Shown piece after piece: positions 26,701 to 32,522 of a stretch of 47,609 nucleotides of DNA (the stretch's first letter is position 1; each line of letters starts with the position of its first letter). The stretch is taken from positions 1 through 47,609 of IMG/VR virus record IMGVR_UViG_3300032288_004095, one strand, 5' to 3'. This stretch comes from a virus. Both the position numbers and the translations under genes were made by a program. The notes under the pieces are model-generated. The model was not told where the DNA came from and ran no database searches. It worked only from the letters and a program-made list of their open reading frames with translations.

Positions 26701-27397
26701 GCATCTTTTCTGGTGTGTCAGCTGGACCCTTTACTCCAGGCTTTAGATTTGCGCCTTCTGTTCTCTTGAAATGAGCACGGCCAGCTGCAGTCAAACCACC
26801 CTTTGGGTCTCTTAGAGGTTGGCGCTTTACATCTATTCCATCTTTGTTTTCGTTAACAGCTTCATCCGATTTAATTGAGATGGTGCCTGTCAGCTGGTTG
26901 GCTCCATGAAGAACGGGAGAAACCTCGTACAGCTCAACTTCTTTCAAAAGGTTTGCCTGCTGGGTTGGGTCAAAAACTGCATCAAGAGTTTTGTAGCCTA
27001 TTGACCACTCCTGCTCAAGACCAAAGAATGACACATTTGCAAATGCCTCACGGCCTCTTTCGGCTTTGAGGTTAAATTGCACTCTTGCATAAAGGCCACC
27101 TATTCCGGCCTTTCTCATCTTCGCTGGAAGACGAGGGTCATTTGGACCAACTTCATAGATTTCCAAAACTTTGCCGATTGGCTCATTCCAATTGTGGCCC
27201 CATACAACCCTGGGCTTTCTTCTTTTCAGGGAATTTGTAAAACATCCTGGGAGGCAAATATCGCCGACTGAGTCCTTGTTACCAACACCAGCAGCGAAGC
27301 ACTCGACAATGCCAAGAGCCTCATCAATATTGAACTGCCCTGTTAAGGACTTGTATTCGTAGTCAGCTGCTGTTTCGTGTGTGTTAGTCATGGTCAC
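17729..27397 (-). CDS. Giant polyprotein: N-terminal HK97-type prohead protease plus many delimiter-separated modules
   Basis: A 3222-aa protein with an AGGTGA ribosome binding site just before its ATG. Residues 1-175 are a prohead protease of the HK97 gp4 type: GNKDSVGDICLPGCF, a WGHNWNEPIGKV segment with likely catalytic His68, WSIGY with likely Ser132, and VELYEVSPVLHGAN. Residues about 191-293 resemble DUF6321 (GLTAAGRAHFKR...RRKGSF). A Cys cluster lies near 437, then a KALG module (about 535-580) and a Pro/Arg-rich linker (590-726). Then come twelve motifs of the form GPVGxM, which separate modules including pairs of helix-turn-helix domains. Such proteases normally are 150-250 aa and cleave scaffold or capsid, so the 3000-residue extension is exceptional. 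Self-processing at the motifs is inferred, not shown. Confidence 0.85.
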   Translation of the reverse strand: MTMTNTHETAADYEYKSLTGQFNIDEALGIVECFAAGVGNKDSVGDICLPGCFTNSLKRRKPRVVWGHNWNEPIGKVLEIYEVGPNDPRLPAKMRKAGIGGLYARVQFNLKAERGREAFANVSFFGLEQEWSIGYKTLDAVFDPTQQANLLKEVELYEVSPVLHGANQLTGTISIKSDEAVNENKDGIDVKRQPLRDPKGGLTAAGRAHFKRTEGANLKPGVKGPADTPEKMRRKGSFLTRFFTNPSGPMKKPNGEPTRLALSAAAWGEPVPKNMEDAAKLAAKGRRLLERYSNTKKKDDSESSETKNHVSAIYEAMNSAENSVVGRAADLTRALASHFGGAVRLVNADNDIAIFEMGAGQSVETLRVAYHFDGDEFMFGTAQQVKPETVYIPTSNSNGSRIGDGGTPSAMVISMPQTNGSLYDAMSSAAVPHEACCDDCAKGETSCSVPNHLSTLEEFKSANRGEHLFLEPEDNAEKIEAFEIINTIAEYHSFDVKVLENGIVIPDIDKVSVAAYKALSNVLDSFEQKALGGAIGRTPRNMNAFTARNADSDPYVLEGISTINRGRGVIDPTPGSDFDIPKAPRSRGRRGATKPRRAKRPGEADMPAVPNPIEVPEEIPEVTPVKPTIKPARPARIPEKVPEKTPEKVPERQPERYPVPKPDRVPRTLPEPVPVPRREPAKQPARQPERVPAPTRQPAREPRRTQEPMPVPGRAPARPVPSRPGGGPVGAMASTPSDSNLSNREKRLLREAKIGRQIFLARENEGISLEEAASRFKVSRQKARQLELRHMSKLRGMDENSPNRVTRRMLDDPASTLTDEQTDLMKRRLDGETLQEAAARLGTDRQTIRRQEQIAMRKLQDSMVIDNGPVGAMATTEWTESIRAAESVDDLKGQDRSLGEKPFSRIFYSAPVGRMSGDDEIIDFGDEFGVVRFGTDDEDDGRLFDEEDVIFDRGDGSKPSVVERPRIEVTPPVIKPETPGTSRLRGTSLDKPAATGRPRIEVTPPVIEPATPGSSRLRGRGLDKPGIEIEEIPTFSRELPDTRAVPPTPTPYTGRLRGTAVETPATPERPRLRGTAVSKPEIELEELRTFSRDLPDSRAVPARPTSITDPADEPPAEYLKFESPPKPEDTWSYKKRSDEENNALADSLTRAILGRETESDIDFVDELETADESILISSIAKNKIKEEISKLDNESLLAIKEDIEEVFQRWKNDLAELLRERRIARRNRDFEDLEEIQNGINFGFPILTASEESLNNVKQEIARRGLGSGPVGKMSSYERALPDGFASEVFDSTGRKKSYLKQNNSDDAELDEYLPNIINSFLSNFSMTGEPYSGINAPDGPSGAIKAINRIISNNNNEESSYPEKLMRNVYSSFGNSSIDEIAKNNDISRNDVIQIVKAQATILSATETPERSEMRYLMREHGYLLDGTDRDIMSQKLYGATNVDIAKEFNLRVDDVDSRLEKSLRALRKADGSTSKPPSVSNTRYGVDDEGFFIEADASDGSVYKKYLGKTELGNEIDEYFSPGPVGEMAIRKNKKVRIYANADDGLVEEYDFTEDLSDGVPMQEKPYLRRVRGFNQPELHEMLGRKLLAEDGGYNYMVVDTPEYSFVNQTEAQAMARAAERGMFLDDEMYPQGLFLNPDGTEELRSIPIQTSPREGLRVVSWNDRAGYDGEPSYFRLGGTVFATADMSESWDEGERNAKRVARNKKLRRLESGPEEKFWTKDSWKWRFQGSDDLSVTKSPNTPDFGPSVIEKIHTLRNSDDFNALRAIVDSKDKKDLTGAEKNYSVLSDMYYQYAKNGGLSDRQWSYASSLIDKFESGDGGYTLAPGEEAVLKVNKETGEMLGADPEDAKRVVNAARTLEQDDAEIEKILYRYDIDGGLMPEQWDRLRALTKQRMAENRAARQAGQASSRPSSPTAGVSAPSIDKSEVEDDGKLVSTYVNKLTGEITKYRHKNVGSNSNGPVFLVAEDENGNLIKWNHPVAGDLFSYEDWPQEELGEIFDETVEKIRTQRGRHPATDGVFISAKPWEIEADIRTAAGETITAQELKAEYEKLGLYGLGSDSSAPVIETDTEIILGKNFTESDIKKAVNDANDSGLGISFEYLKPDADRPEKRTVTEPRYEERFGRDGEPIAAYIVGIDEKDGKEKNFRTDRMYGRKSEKPKPGADTQGQTGQRRPRREPEGERRPRNESTGRPTGGDSSNRTPRGEQPGGQERTPPREEQARPKERQTERQKRTAEIIAQTTSLRRGMRERSLVISLDDNQGTVASTLATADRDVIDAEFPYGNKVYAVELVKFVKSTDGNVSLHATDKADGQRKIFDPYMIAVRSSSEPIPTALPYSLDDLGRRIGVDRRGFATASASDIAAYNRAKEKLARASRQNQFNSFDTGPVGSIGLNAARVPNYSPTEFWKPNKHDATYASMPYAQRKAESQRLLSRILSSANRNDSQLNDVLDRYAALERIMKTANGPYVDEFGVSITRLDNGEYEISGMMPFEPELNSSPFGKMGRYVRPRDAQERVIDDSYNIQIYNELTDLLASVPEGQAIAQLAQRHSTSQQNIRRRLNVVDRERANEIRSLDSVDEIISQLESGDITFDELEMRIDSDMSPRELIRNVDYAYREMNLPYDDFGPVGAMSGKNVSDMSDDELVNAWNEAMENLFGSYGRPHRKDRAAKSALMKELKSVGREIQRRYFDSEDAQAAIREIQQNPPQGPTGLMSSGSMPENPISGSRHVDRRLYEVYGDDNWKTVAEQIGKRFSTIEDRDWENPTDDDLIDIHHYLTQRIFDSQMSGEEMGELDGMPYDILSVAGDLDISANQVVDYSKKGKEIIEARMASLMTPFERAERMIQNDRRKTFERLISRRRQELGDGFSDWFKAATEKNKNILYDANGNERSVEEIDDLGGPYAGYFSYGQETTEPDIDVDTAREIEELNRLFNSPPYGDDGGSTGAVGTMARRFVPQRYDIKQTQDGKWVIIDTANRNVVVSRSFDNRLAALAGAKKMDMGDTSFNPWAPPKVFEQKPPSRPQGNPNPIIESEVYENEQPELPFSDSDGPSGAMRRIPGSRYVSNDPVRRNGARVTKGNAEAAIREYEEGDAVLPYGGAEEASEYMLFSGWTASDAALDTIIGRLEYLSRMRTHAGDARDKKKAEVRKLVSYLPKLQKRRNWFYLQLRRQMLENRDVDGVSQIDAMEKTRSGVSLEDPTMLYSSNFPRYNIPGITVPRERG
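19517..19882 (-). other. Polyprotein module 2506-2627 with helix-turn-helix
   Basis: About 122 residues between SPFGKM and GPVGAM. The segment AIAQLAQRHSTSQQNIRRRL has the helix-turn-recognition-helix pattern of a small DNA-binding domain, followed by an acidic helical tail. This is the third delimiter-bounded module with a helix-turn-helix-like sequence. Confidence 0.45.
19901..20218 (-). other. Polyprotein module 2394-2499 between delimiters
   Basis: About 106 residues bounded by GPVGSI and SPFGKM. It contains a helical stretch ending RKAESQRLLSRILSSANR and a short beta hairpin (YVDEFGVSITRLDNGEYEIS). No named domain was recognised; it is listed because it is a clean, compact unit between two delimiters. 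Confidence 0.4.
22826..23362 (-). other. Polyprotein module 1346-1524 with two helix-turn-helix units
   Basis: Bounded by GPSGAI and GPVGEM. Two helix-turn-helix-like segments are visible: SIDEIAKNNDISRNDVIQIV and, further on, TNVDIAKEFNLRVDDVDSRL followed by EKSLRALRK, which resembles the end of a sigma-70 region 4-like domain. A beta-rich tail (EGFFIEADASDGSVYKKYLG) follows. Confidence 0.5.
24080..24510 (-). repeat. Tandem Pro-rich repeats inside the polyprotein
   Basis: Two kinds of unit repeat here: RPRIEVTPPVI followed by SRLRGxxLDKP (two clear copies), shorter GRLRGTAVETP-type copies, and an acidic unit, EIExEExxTFSRxLPDxRAVP (two copies). The region is low in large hydrophobic residues and probably an extended linker. 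It lies within the piece between delimiters at 910 and 1269. Confidence 0.6.
24797..25201 (-). other. Polyprotein module 733-867: tandem sigma-70 region 4-like helix-turn-helix pair
   Basis: The 135 residues between two identical GPVGAM motifs hold two similar units. The first includes SLEEAASRFKVSRQKARQLE followed by LRHMSKLR; the second TLQEAAARLGTDRQTIRRQE followed by QIAMRKLQ. Both match the sigma-70 region 4 pattern (T-L-E-E-I-A..L-G-V-S-R-..-R-Q-I-E...A-L-R-K-L-R), which binds promoter -35 elements. That such a unit lies precisely between delimiters inside a protease precursor suggests it is released as a separate protein. Confidence 0.65.
25202..25620 (-). repeat. Pro/Arg/Glu-rich linker of the polyprotein
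   Basis: About 140 residues of irregular P-E-K-x-P, P-E-R-x-P and P-V-P-x-R repeats (for example IPEKVPEKTPEKVPERQPER) ending at the first delimiter. It is probably an extended, disordered spacer between the protease half and the helix-turn-helix modules. Confidence 0.65.
25680..25798 (-). repeat. KALG module DNA repeat, copy 2
   Basis: This 119-bp segment is the partner of 15311-15429, same orientation, 10.4 kb away, three differences by eye. Here it encodes GRTPRNMNAFTARNADSDPY and onward in the polyprotein, just before the Pro-rich linker. The module is not directly followed by a delimiter in this copy. Confidence 0.85.
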
Positions 27398-27451
27398 CTA
27401 GTTATCAATGATAAACGAGTTGTTTCTATTTTTGTGAAGCTATTTGGTTTA

Positions 27452-27484
27452 TTTATATAAACTTAGTTGTGTTTATATAAACTA
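27452..27484. promoter_or_regulatory. Twin TTTATATAAAC boxes upstream of the polyprotein gene
   Basis: TTTATATAAACT occurs twice, at 27452-27463 and 27472-27483, exactly 20 bp apart (two helical turns). The second lies within the 12-bp palindrome GTTTATATAAAC at 27471-27482, which overlaps the portal stop codon. They sit about 55-85 bp before the polyprotein start in an 84-bp AT-rich gap. A pair of phage-specific promoter or operator boxes is likely; each also contains a TATATAA -10-like core. Confidence 0.5.
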
Positions 27485-29725
27485 GCCTTTATCAAACCTC
27501 AACCTACATCTGCAGTTGATTGTTAGGTGCGGTGGGGCAAATGGGTCTCCAGGGAATCTGAGCAAGTTGCCACCCATATCAAACGCTTCCAAAACACCAA
27601 CCGATTTGCCATGCAGGCCGGCGTGCTCTGGTCTAACTTTTGGGTCTTTTTCCGTAATCCATGTCTTTGTCATTGCGCCAATTGAACGCCCAGACAAATA
27701 AGTCCCTGCGTTGTATGCAGTTTGACCTTCATGCTCGGCAATAAGTCTCTTGCGCTTCATCAAGAGATTTATAAAAATCGCCACGAGAGCAGCTTTGAGC
27801 ATTCCAACTTTATCTTCTCCGTCGGACATTGATGATGCAACAAGAACGGCTGCGGCTACCTCTGCTGCTGTAGTGGAGTTCACATTCTCCATGCGCTCCA
27901 TCTGTGAATCAAGATGCTCTTTTACGGCATCTTCATCCATCTCTGCCTGCATTGATGCTTCCTGAGAAACAACACTTGAAGCATCATTCATTATTCCGCT
28001 AAGAATTGGTCTTATGTCTTCGTTGAGCTGTTTGTTCCATACGGCGATGTCAAAAATTGTTTCTGGGTCAAGCGACTTTGACTCAATATTCTTTCGTGCT
28101 TTGCTCCCAGCAGCTTTTTCCATGATTACTCTCTGCTGTCTTTCAAAGAATCTCTCAAGTGACGCATCAAGTATTTCAATCCATCTATCGGATGATTCTT
28201 CTGCTTTAAAATCCCACTCGTCAGATATGTAGGAGCCAGCTCCTTCAGCTTTCGTTTGTGGTCCACCCATCGCCGTTGCTTGCTGGGCTGCAATTGCTTC
28301 TGCTGTCAAGGCTGCGGTCATGCCTTCAGCTGGACCCCCCTGTGGTGCTACTTGAGGACCAAATCCAGGTACTGGCATTTCTTGTGGAGTTGCAGTTGCC
28401 CCAGGTGTTGGGGGCATTCCGGGAACTGGTGGCATCCCAGGAACTGGCGCACCTCCTCCCATCATGTCAAGTTGTCCTTGTTGTGCTGGTTCAAACTTCT
28501 TGTTCGTGTATCCGATTGGTGTCAAGTTTGGATTAGCAAGCATTGCGTCCATCAATTCGGAGTCAATCTTCCCGCGCCCAGCACCCTCTCTGTATTCGTT
28601 TCCGCTTATCAAGCCACTTTGATATTCGTTAAGCAGGTATCTATCTCGTTCTTGTTTGTAGAGCACTAGAACAGGAACATCGGTAACGTCAAAGTCAACA
28701 TAGTATTTTGAATGAAGTTCGTCTAATCCACGAGCCAATGTTTCTAGGTGTGGGAGCATGGTTTCGTTCCAAAAAACTTTATGTTCTTCTGCTGCGTTAC
28801 TGAATGTTCTTCCGGAGGCATTGCCAATAACAGATTCTGGAACGCCAAAAGCTGCAAGAATTTCTTCTTTTTGTATTTGACGCATTTGTACATAGTTTGC
28901 ATCTCGTGGCGATTGACCTGTATCAACAAAATCAACACCTTCATCTGAAGAAACAACAGTTACTGCTCCAGCTCTGTTTATGTTTCCTCTAAAACGACTT
29001 CTCAATTCGTCTTTATCATCGTCGTCAATTTCTCCTCTAACAACAAGAAGACCACCAGGTCTTCCGTCATTAAGCAAGAAGTTTCTGTTGTAAATCTTTG
29101 ACAAGTTCTCAATTTCTATAGCAATACCGGCAGCTTCCATTGGGGTTAATGAAAGATATGGGTCTAAAGGGTGTGGCTTTCTAATCCAAACAACATCTTC
29201 TGGTTTTAGAATTACTTTTGTTCCGTTGCGCATGTCAACTTCAAAACCCGAAACAAATTTTCTTGGGTCTGGTATTGGCGCAGTATGTTGTGGTGGCAAA
29301 AGTTGAAGAGCAATTAGCTGACCATCTCTGCCTCTTACTTTTTCAATGAATGCACCACGAGAAGACATGAGCAACTGCGAAGAGAGTCTGTATCTAAAAA
29401 CAAAAGAGTTTTCACCCATGTTTGATTTGGTGTTTAGTAAGTTGAGAATGCTCTCACCTGACTCTCGAATAATTTTTCCAGTTGGACTGTTGTTTTCACG
29501 CAAGATGGCTGGGAGTCTTGATTGGTTTCCTGCAATTGCGTCAATGCACCTATTGACCCAAGTAACCTTTTGAAAACCCTCGCGGTAAGCTCTTTCTATA
29601 TCCCAAGAGTCTCTGTATGGCTTTCCAGCCATTGAAGGGTTGAACGCAACCGGCGCTCCTGGTCCAAGCGCAGACTTCTGCTGTGACTGGTTAATAGACT
29701 TATTTTGCGACGAATTCCAAGCCAT
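27482..29725 (-). CDS. Portal protein fused to a C-terminal MuF domain
   Basis: A 747-aa protein. Residues 1-400 match the HK97-type portal family: WVNRCIDAIAGNQSRLPA near 55, LQLLPPQHT, IRKPHPLDPYLSLTPMEAAG, LNDGRPGGLLVVRG, and EEILAAFGVPESVIGNAS near 300. Portals form the dodecameric DNA gate at one capsid vertex. A Pro/Gly-rich linker with repeats of PVPGMPP (about 425-470) follows. The last 60 residues are a MuF domain: KDPKVRPEHAGLHGKSVG, FPGDPFAPPHLTINCRCRLR. MuF proteins are usually separate or fused to portals in some phages; here the fusion is direct. It lies 9 bp downstream of a small membrane protein gene and diverges from the terminase. Confidence 0.92.
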   Translation of the reverse strand: MAWNSSQNKSINQSQQKSALGPGAPVAFNPSMAGKPYRDSWDIERAYREGFQKVTWVNRCIDAIAGNQSRLPAILRENNSPTGKIIRESGESILNLLNTKSNMGENSFVFRYRLSSQLLMSSRGAFIEKVRGRDGQLIALQLLPPQHTAPIPDPRKFVSGFEVDMRNGTKVILKPEDVVWIRKPHPLDPYLSLTPMEAAGIAIEIENLSKIYNRNFLLNDGRPGGLLVVRGEIDDDDKDELRSRFRGNINRAGAVTVVSSDEGVDFVDTGQSPRDANYVQMRQIQKEEILAAFGVPESVIGNASGRTFSNAAEEHKVFWNETMLPHLETLARGLDELHSKYYVDFDVTDVPVLVLYKQERDRYLLNEYQSGLISGNEYREGAGRGKIDSELMDAMLANPNLTPIGYTNKKFEPAQQGQLDMMGGGAPVPGMPPVPGMPPTPGATATPQEMPVPGFGPQVAPQGGPAEGMTAALTAEAIAAQQATAMGGPQTKAEGAGSYISDEWDFKAEESSDRWIEILDASLERFFERQQRVIMEKAAGSKARKNIESKSLDPETIFDIAVWNKQLNEDIRPILSGIMNDASSVVSQEASMQAEMDEDAVKEHLDSQMERMENVNSTTAAEVAAAVLVASSMSDGEDKVGMLKAALVAIFINLLMKRKRLIAEHEGQTAYNAGTYLSGRSIGAMTKTWITEKDPKVRPEHAGLHGKSVGVLEAFDMGGNLLRFPGDPFAPPHLTINCRCRLRFDKG

Positions 29726-29734
29726 TATGTACTT

Positions 29735-29956
29735 TTACTCCATCCCAAGTAATATTCCGACTGCACCGCACGCAACACCAAAAGCAATAAAACCAGCTGG
29801 TGGAGATATTAAAAATGTTCCGATGCTCACAAATAGTATAAATGAAGCAATCAATATGTTGGCGATGGTATTCCTCCGGGTCATTTTTGAAAGAAATCTG
29901 CCTATTGCTTTTATCATTTTTTTGAACTTTGTTTCGCTAGGATTATCTTGTGCCAC
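29735..29956 (-). CDS. Small two-helix membrane protein
   Basis: A 73-aa protein with a GTG start (complement of 29954-29956). The first 30 residues are basic (KFKKMIKAIGRFLSKMTRRN), followed by two hydrophobic helices (ILIASFILFVSIGTFLIS and AGFIAFGVACGAVGILLG) joined by a Pro turn. It is the first gene of the leftward arm and ends 9 bp before the portal start. Size and topology would suit a holin-like or small virion membrane protein; neither is shown. No Shine-Dalgarno is visible before the GTG, so it might be leaderless or a lower-confidence gene. Confidence 0.5.
   Translation of the reverse strand: MAQDNPSETKFKKMIKAIGRFLSKMTRRNTIANILIASFILFVSIGTFLISPPAGFIAFGVACGAVGILLGME
29922..29949 (+). 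promoter_or_regulatory. Candidate promoter for the rightward arm
   Basis: TTGAAC (29922-29927) and TATCTT (29944-29949) are separated by 16 bp and lie about 42 bp before the terminase start, within the 5' end of the divergent membrane-protein gene. Each box matches the bacterial consensus at four of six positions. The space between the divergent genes is only 34 bp, so promoters must overlap coding DNA. Confidence 0.3.
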
Positions 29957-29990
29957 AGTAATCTAAACTTAGCACGACTAATCGATTTGG

Positions 29991-31301
29991 ATGACAATGA
30001 CTAACTGGCAAAAAGTTTTAGAATACCTAGAACCAAGAAAACCTCATTTTTGCCCTGAAACTCCATCTATTACGCAAAAAGTGTTCCTAAGAACTTATGC
30101 GCTAGAAGCGTTTTTTGGAGGCGCTGCTGGTGGAGGAAAGAGTAGTGCTCTGCTCATGGCGGCGATGCAATATGTCGATGTGCCTGGATATTCAGCAATT
30201 CTTTTCAGAAGAACCTACGCCGACTTGTCCCTTCCTGGAGCCTTGATGGACCGTTTTAAGTCCTGGGTTGGCGGGGTGGAGGAGATAAGTTGGAACAACA
30301 ATACATATGTTGCGACATTCCCATCCGGCGCAAGAATCTCATTTGGTTACCTCAACAACACCAATGACTATTTGAGATACAAAGGTTCCGAGTTCCAGTT
30401 CATAGGCATGGACGAGGTTACCGAAATACGTGAATCGGATTACCGATATTTGTTCTCCCGACTCAGAAGACCAAAAAGCGGTGAGCTTTCAAAGGTTCCA
30501 CTGAGAATGCGTTCTGCATCAAACCCTGCCCCCAATTGGGTTAGGCAAAGATTCATTGTTGAGGGTGTAGAAACTGGGCGAATTTTTGTTCCATCCCTCC
30601 TTACCGACAACCCGGGAATTGACCCAGAGTCATACAGACAGGCCCTTGCGGCCCTGGACCCAATTGAGAGAAGGAGACTTGAAGAGGGTGACTGGTGGGC
30701 AACAACTCTGGGAAGCCTTTTTGACAGAACCTCATTTGTAATAATTGACCAATCAGAAGTCCCTCCAGTTGGCGGAAACGCTAGGGCGGTGAGGTTTTGG
30801 GACCTTGCGGCAACAGAGCCTTCTGGGAATAACCCAAACCCTGACTGGACAGTAGGAACATTGGTCCTATATGACTCAGGAGTTGCCTATGTGCTAGATG
30901 TCAAAAAAGCAAGAGTCAAGGGCGACAAGGTCGAACAATTAATAGCTCAGACTGCTTCAGAAGATGGGCCAAATGTCTCGGTCAGAATGGAGCAAGAACC
31001 TGGCTCCTCCGGCAAGGCGCTGGTAGACCAATACGCACGATACATACTCCCTGGTTACGACTTCATGGGAATTCGTTCAACTGGTGACAAACTCACAAGA
31101 GCCAGACCATTTGCGGCAGCCGTAGCCAACGGCAATGTTCGGGTTGTTCGTGGTCCATGGTTGAGCGACTGGCTGGATGAAATGTCATCTTTCCCAGAAG
31201 CTTGCGACCATGATGACCAAGTTGACTCGGCTGTTGGGGCTTTTACATTTTTAGCTGGTTTGGGCTTGCCTTATCGTCGCCCAACCAGTATCATCATCTG
31301 A
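29991..31301 (+). CDS. terL: Terminase large subunit
   Basis: A 436-aa DNA-packaging motor. The ATPase part has a Walker A-like loop, GGAAGGGKSS (residues 43-52), and Walker B FIGMDEV. The nuclease part has WDLAAT as first acidic residue, then EQEPGSSGK, and HDDQVDS near the C-terminus, the three RNase H-like acidic positions. Terminases cut concatemeric DNA and pump it into the prohead through the portal, which is encoded divergently next door. The start could be 29991 or the ATG at 29997; neither has a strong ribosome binding site. No small terminase subunit was recognised in the window. Confidence 0.93.
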   Translation: MTMTNWQKVLEYLEPRKPHFCPETPSITQKVFLRTYALEAFFGGAAGGGKSSALLMAAMQYVDVPGYSAILFRRTYADLSLPGALMDRFKSWVGGVEEISWNNNTYVATFPSGARISFGYLNNTNDYLRYKGSEFQFIGMDEVTEIRESDYRYLFSRLRRPKSGELSKVPLRMRSASNPAPNWVRQRFIVEGVETGRIFVPSLLTDNPGIDPESYRQALAALDPIERRRLEEGDWWATTLGSLFDRTSFVIIDQSEVPPVGGNARAVRFWDLAATEPSGNNPNPDWTVGTLVLYDSGVAYVLDVKKARVKGDKVEQLIAQTASEDGPNVSVRMEQEPGSSGKALVDQYARYILPGYDFMGIRSTGDKLTRARPFAAAVANGNVRVVRGPWLSDWLDEMSSFPEACDHDDQVDSAVGAFTFLAGLGLPYRRPTSIII

Positions 31302-31332
31302 CACCAACTAAACCCCTATTAAAAGAGGAAAA

Positions 31333-31857
31333 ATGAATACTGAAGTTATTTTTGATGCAGAAAAGTTTGCTGTGCAAATTGCGGAAATATCAAAGCAGCT
31401 CATGGACGCAGATAGGACTTTTTCTGCATCCAGGGAACAAAATGTTGACATCGAGGAACTCTGCGAATCGCTTTCTACCCTTAACTTTTTGAAACAAGAA
31501 CTCGCCTCTGTTTACGACACAGCAGCAAAAATAGTTGCTGACAAGATGGGTTCGCTCCCGATTGTCTCGCTATCAAATGGCACGACCATTGAAAAGAAGT
31601 CGGGAAGCGATAGGAAGTCGTGGGACCATGACGCACTGGCTTCAATCGTCACGCGACGGTTGGTTGAAATGTCAACAGACCTGGACACCGGAGAAATGAA
31701 TTCAAGCATTGACGACATTGCCTCACAGCTGCTACGTTTTGTCCAGCCGTCGTACTGGCGCATAAAAGAGCTTTCAAAAATTGGTGTTAACGCAGATAAC
31801 TACTGTCAAGTTTCAGAAGAAGTAAAAACAAGCATAATAATCCGAAAGGCAAAATGA
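31333..31857 (+). CDS. Conserved phage protein of unknown function next to recombination genes
   Basis: A 174-aa protein with an AGAGGA ribosome binding site. Its N-terminal half is helical. The C-terminal half reads IEKKSGSDRKSWDHDALASI, then TGEMNSS, PSYWRIKELSKIGVNADNYC, a pattern I recall in small actinophage proteins next to recombination genes. The role is unknown. Its end overlaps the Rad52-like gene (ATGATGA), which suggests translational coupling. Confidence 0.7.
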   Translation: MNTEVIFDAEKFAVQIAEISKQLMDADRTFSASREQNVDIEELCESLSTLNFLKQELASVYDTAAKIVADKMGSLPIVSLSNGTTIEKKSGSDRKSWDHDALASIVTRRLVEMSTDLDTGEMNSSIDDIASQLLRFVQPSYWRIKELSKIGVNADNYCQVSEEVKTSIIIRKAK

Positions 31858-32522
31858 TGAGCAACGAAATTTACCAACTTCTCTCAGAGCAGTTCCCGCA
31901 GGAAATGGAGCGCACTCTCAATAAGGGTGGAGCTTCTTTGACATACATCCCAGTTAGCGAAGTTGTTAACAGGATGAACAAGGTAATTGGTGTTGGGAAG
32001 TGGTCGCTGAAAGTTCAAAGCTTTGTTGAAATTGGAGACTCAATCGTTGCACATGTGACGGTTATCGCTTCTATTGATGGCAATGAGGTCACCCGTGATG
32101 GAGTTGGTGGCCAGAAAATCAAGCGGGTGAAGGCCACCGGTGTTGCTGTTGATTACGGCGATGAGGTGAAAGGTGCAGTATCCGATGCCTTCAAGAAAGC
32201 AGTTCAAACATTTGGAATTGGTTTGTACCTTGCTCGAAGCGAAGACGCAATAGAGATTGAGCAGGTTATGGACGCTGAAGTTTCACGACCTGTCGAGCCT
32301 GTTGATGCCGAAAAGCTTGAGATGTGGAACACATTCATGTCGGTCACAAAGAAGATGACACCAGAACAAAAAGCAACGCTTCGCAAGGAGTGGGAGACAT
32401 ATAGCAACAATGCTCCCGTACCAAGCAACGCAGCCAGTCTCTCAAACGAGCAAATGGTTTTCCTTCTTGAGACGGTTGTGAAGATTGAATTCAATGCAGA
32501 GTCGCAACCAGGAGCGCAGTGA
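31854..32522 (+). CDS. Rad52/Rad22-like single-strand annealing protein
   Basis: A 222-aa protein. The N-terminal 130 residues contain LSYIPV-like TYIPVSEVVNRMNKVIGVGK, TVIASIDGNEVTRDGVGG, and DEVKGAVSDAFKKAVQTFGI, matching the Rad52/22 double-strand repair family. Such proteins form rings that anneal complementary single strands during phage recombination. The C-terminal 90 residues are variable and helical. The gene is coupled to the RecB-like nuclease gene through a GTGA overlap at 32519-32522, giving an annealase plus exonuclease pair, as in lambda Red but with a different family. Confidence 0.82.
   Translation: MMSNEIYQLLSEQFPQEMERTLNKGGASLTYIPVSEVVNRMNKVIGVGKWSLKVQSFVEIGDSIVAHVTVIASIDGNEVTRDGVGGQKIKRVKATGVAVDYGDEVKGAVSDAFKKAVQTFGIGLYLARSEDAIEIEQVMDAEVSRPVEPVDAEKLEMWNTFMSVTKKMTPEQKATLRKEWETYSNNAPVPSNAASLSNEQMVFLLETVVKIEFNAESQPGAQ

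Noticed and set aside
226-27397. Inteins inside the giant proteins as an explanation for the modules
   Set aside because: No Cys/Ser start with His-Asn end splicing blocks or homing nuclease motifs were seen at the module borders; the GPVGxM motif is not an intein junction.
27471-27482. Phage attachment site at the GTTTATATAAAC palindrome
   Set aside because: No integrase or excisionase gene is in the window, and a regulatory role fits better with the second copy 20 bp away.
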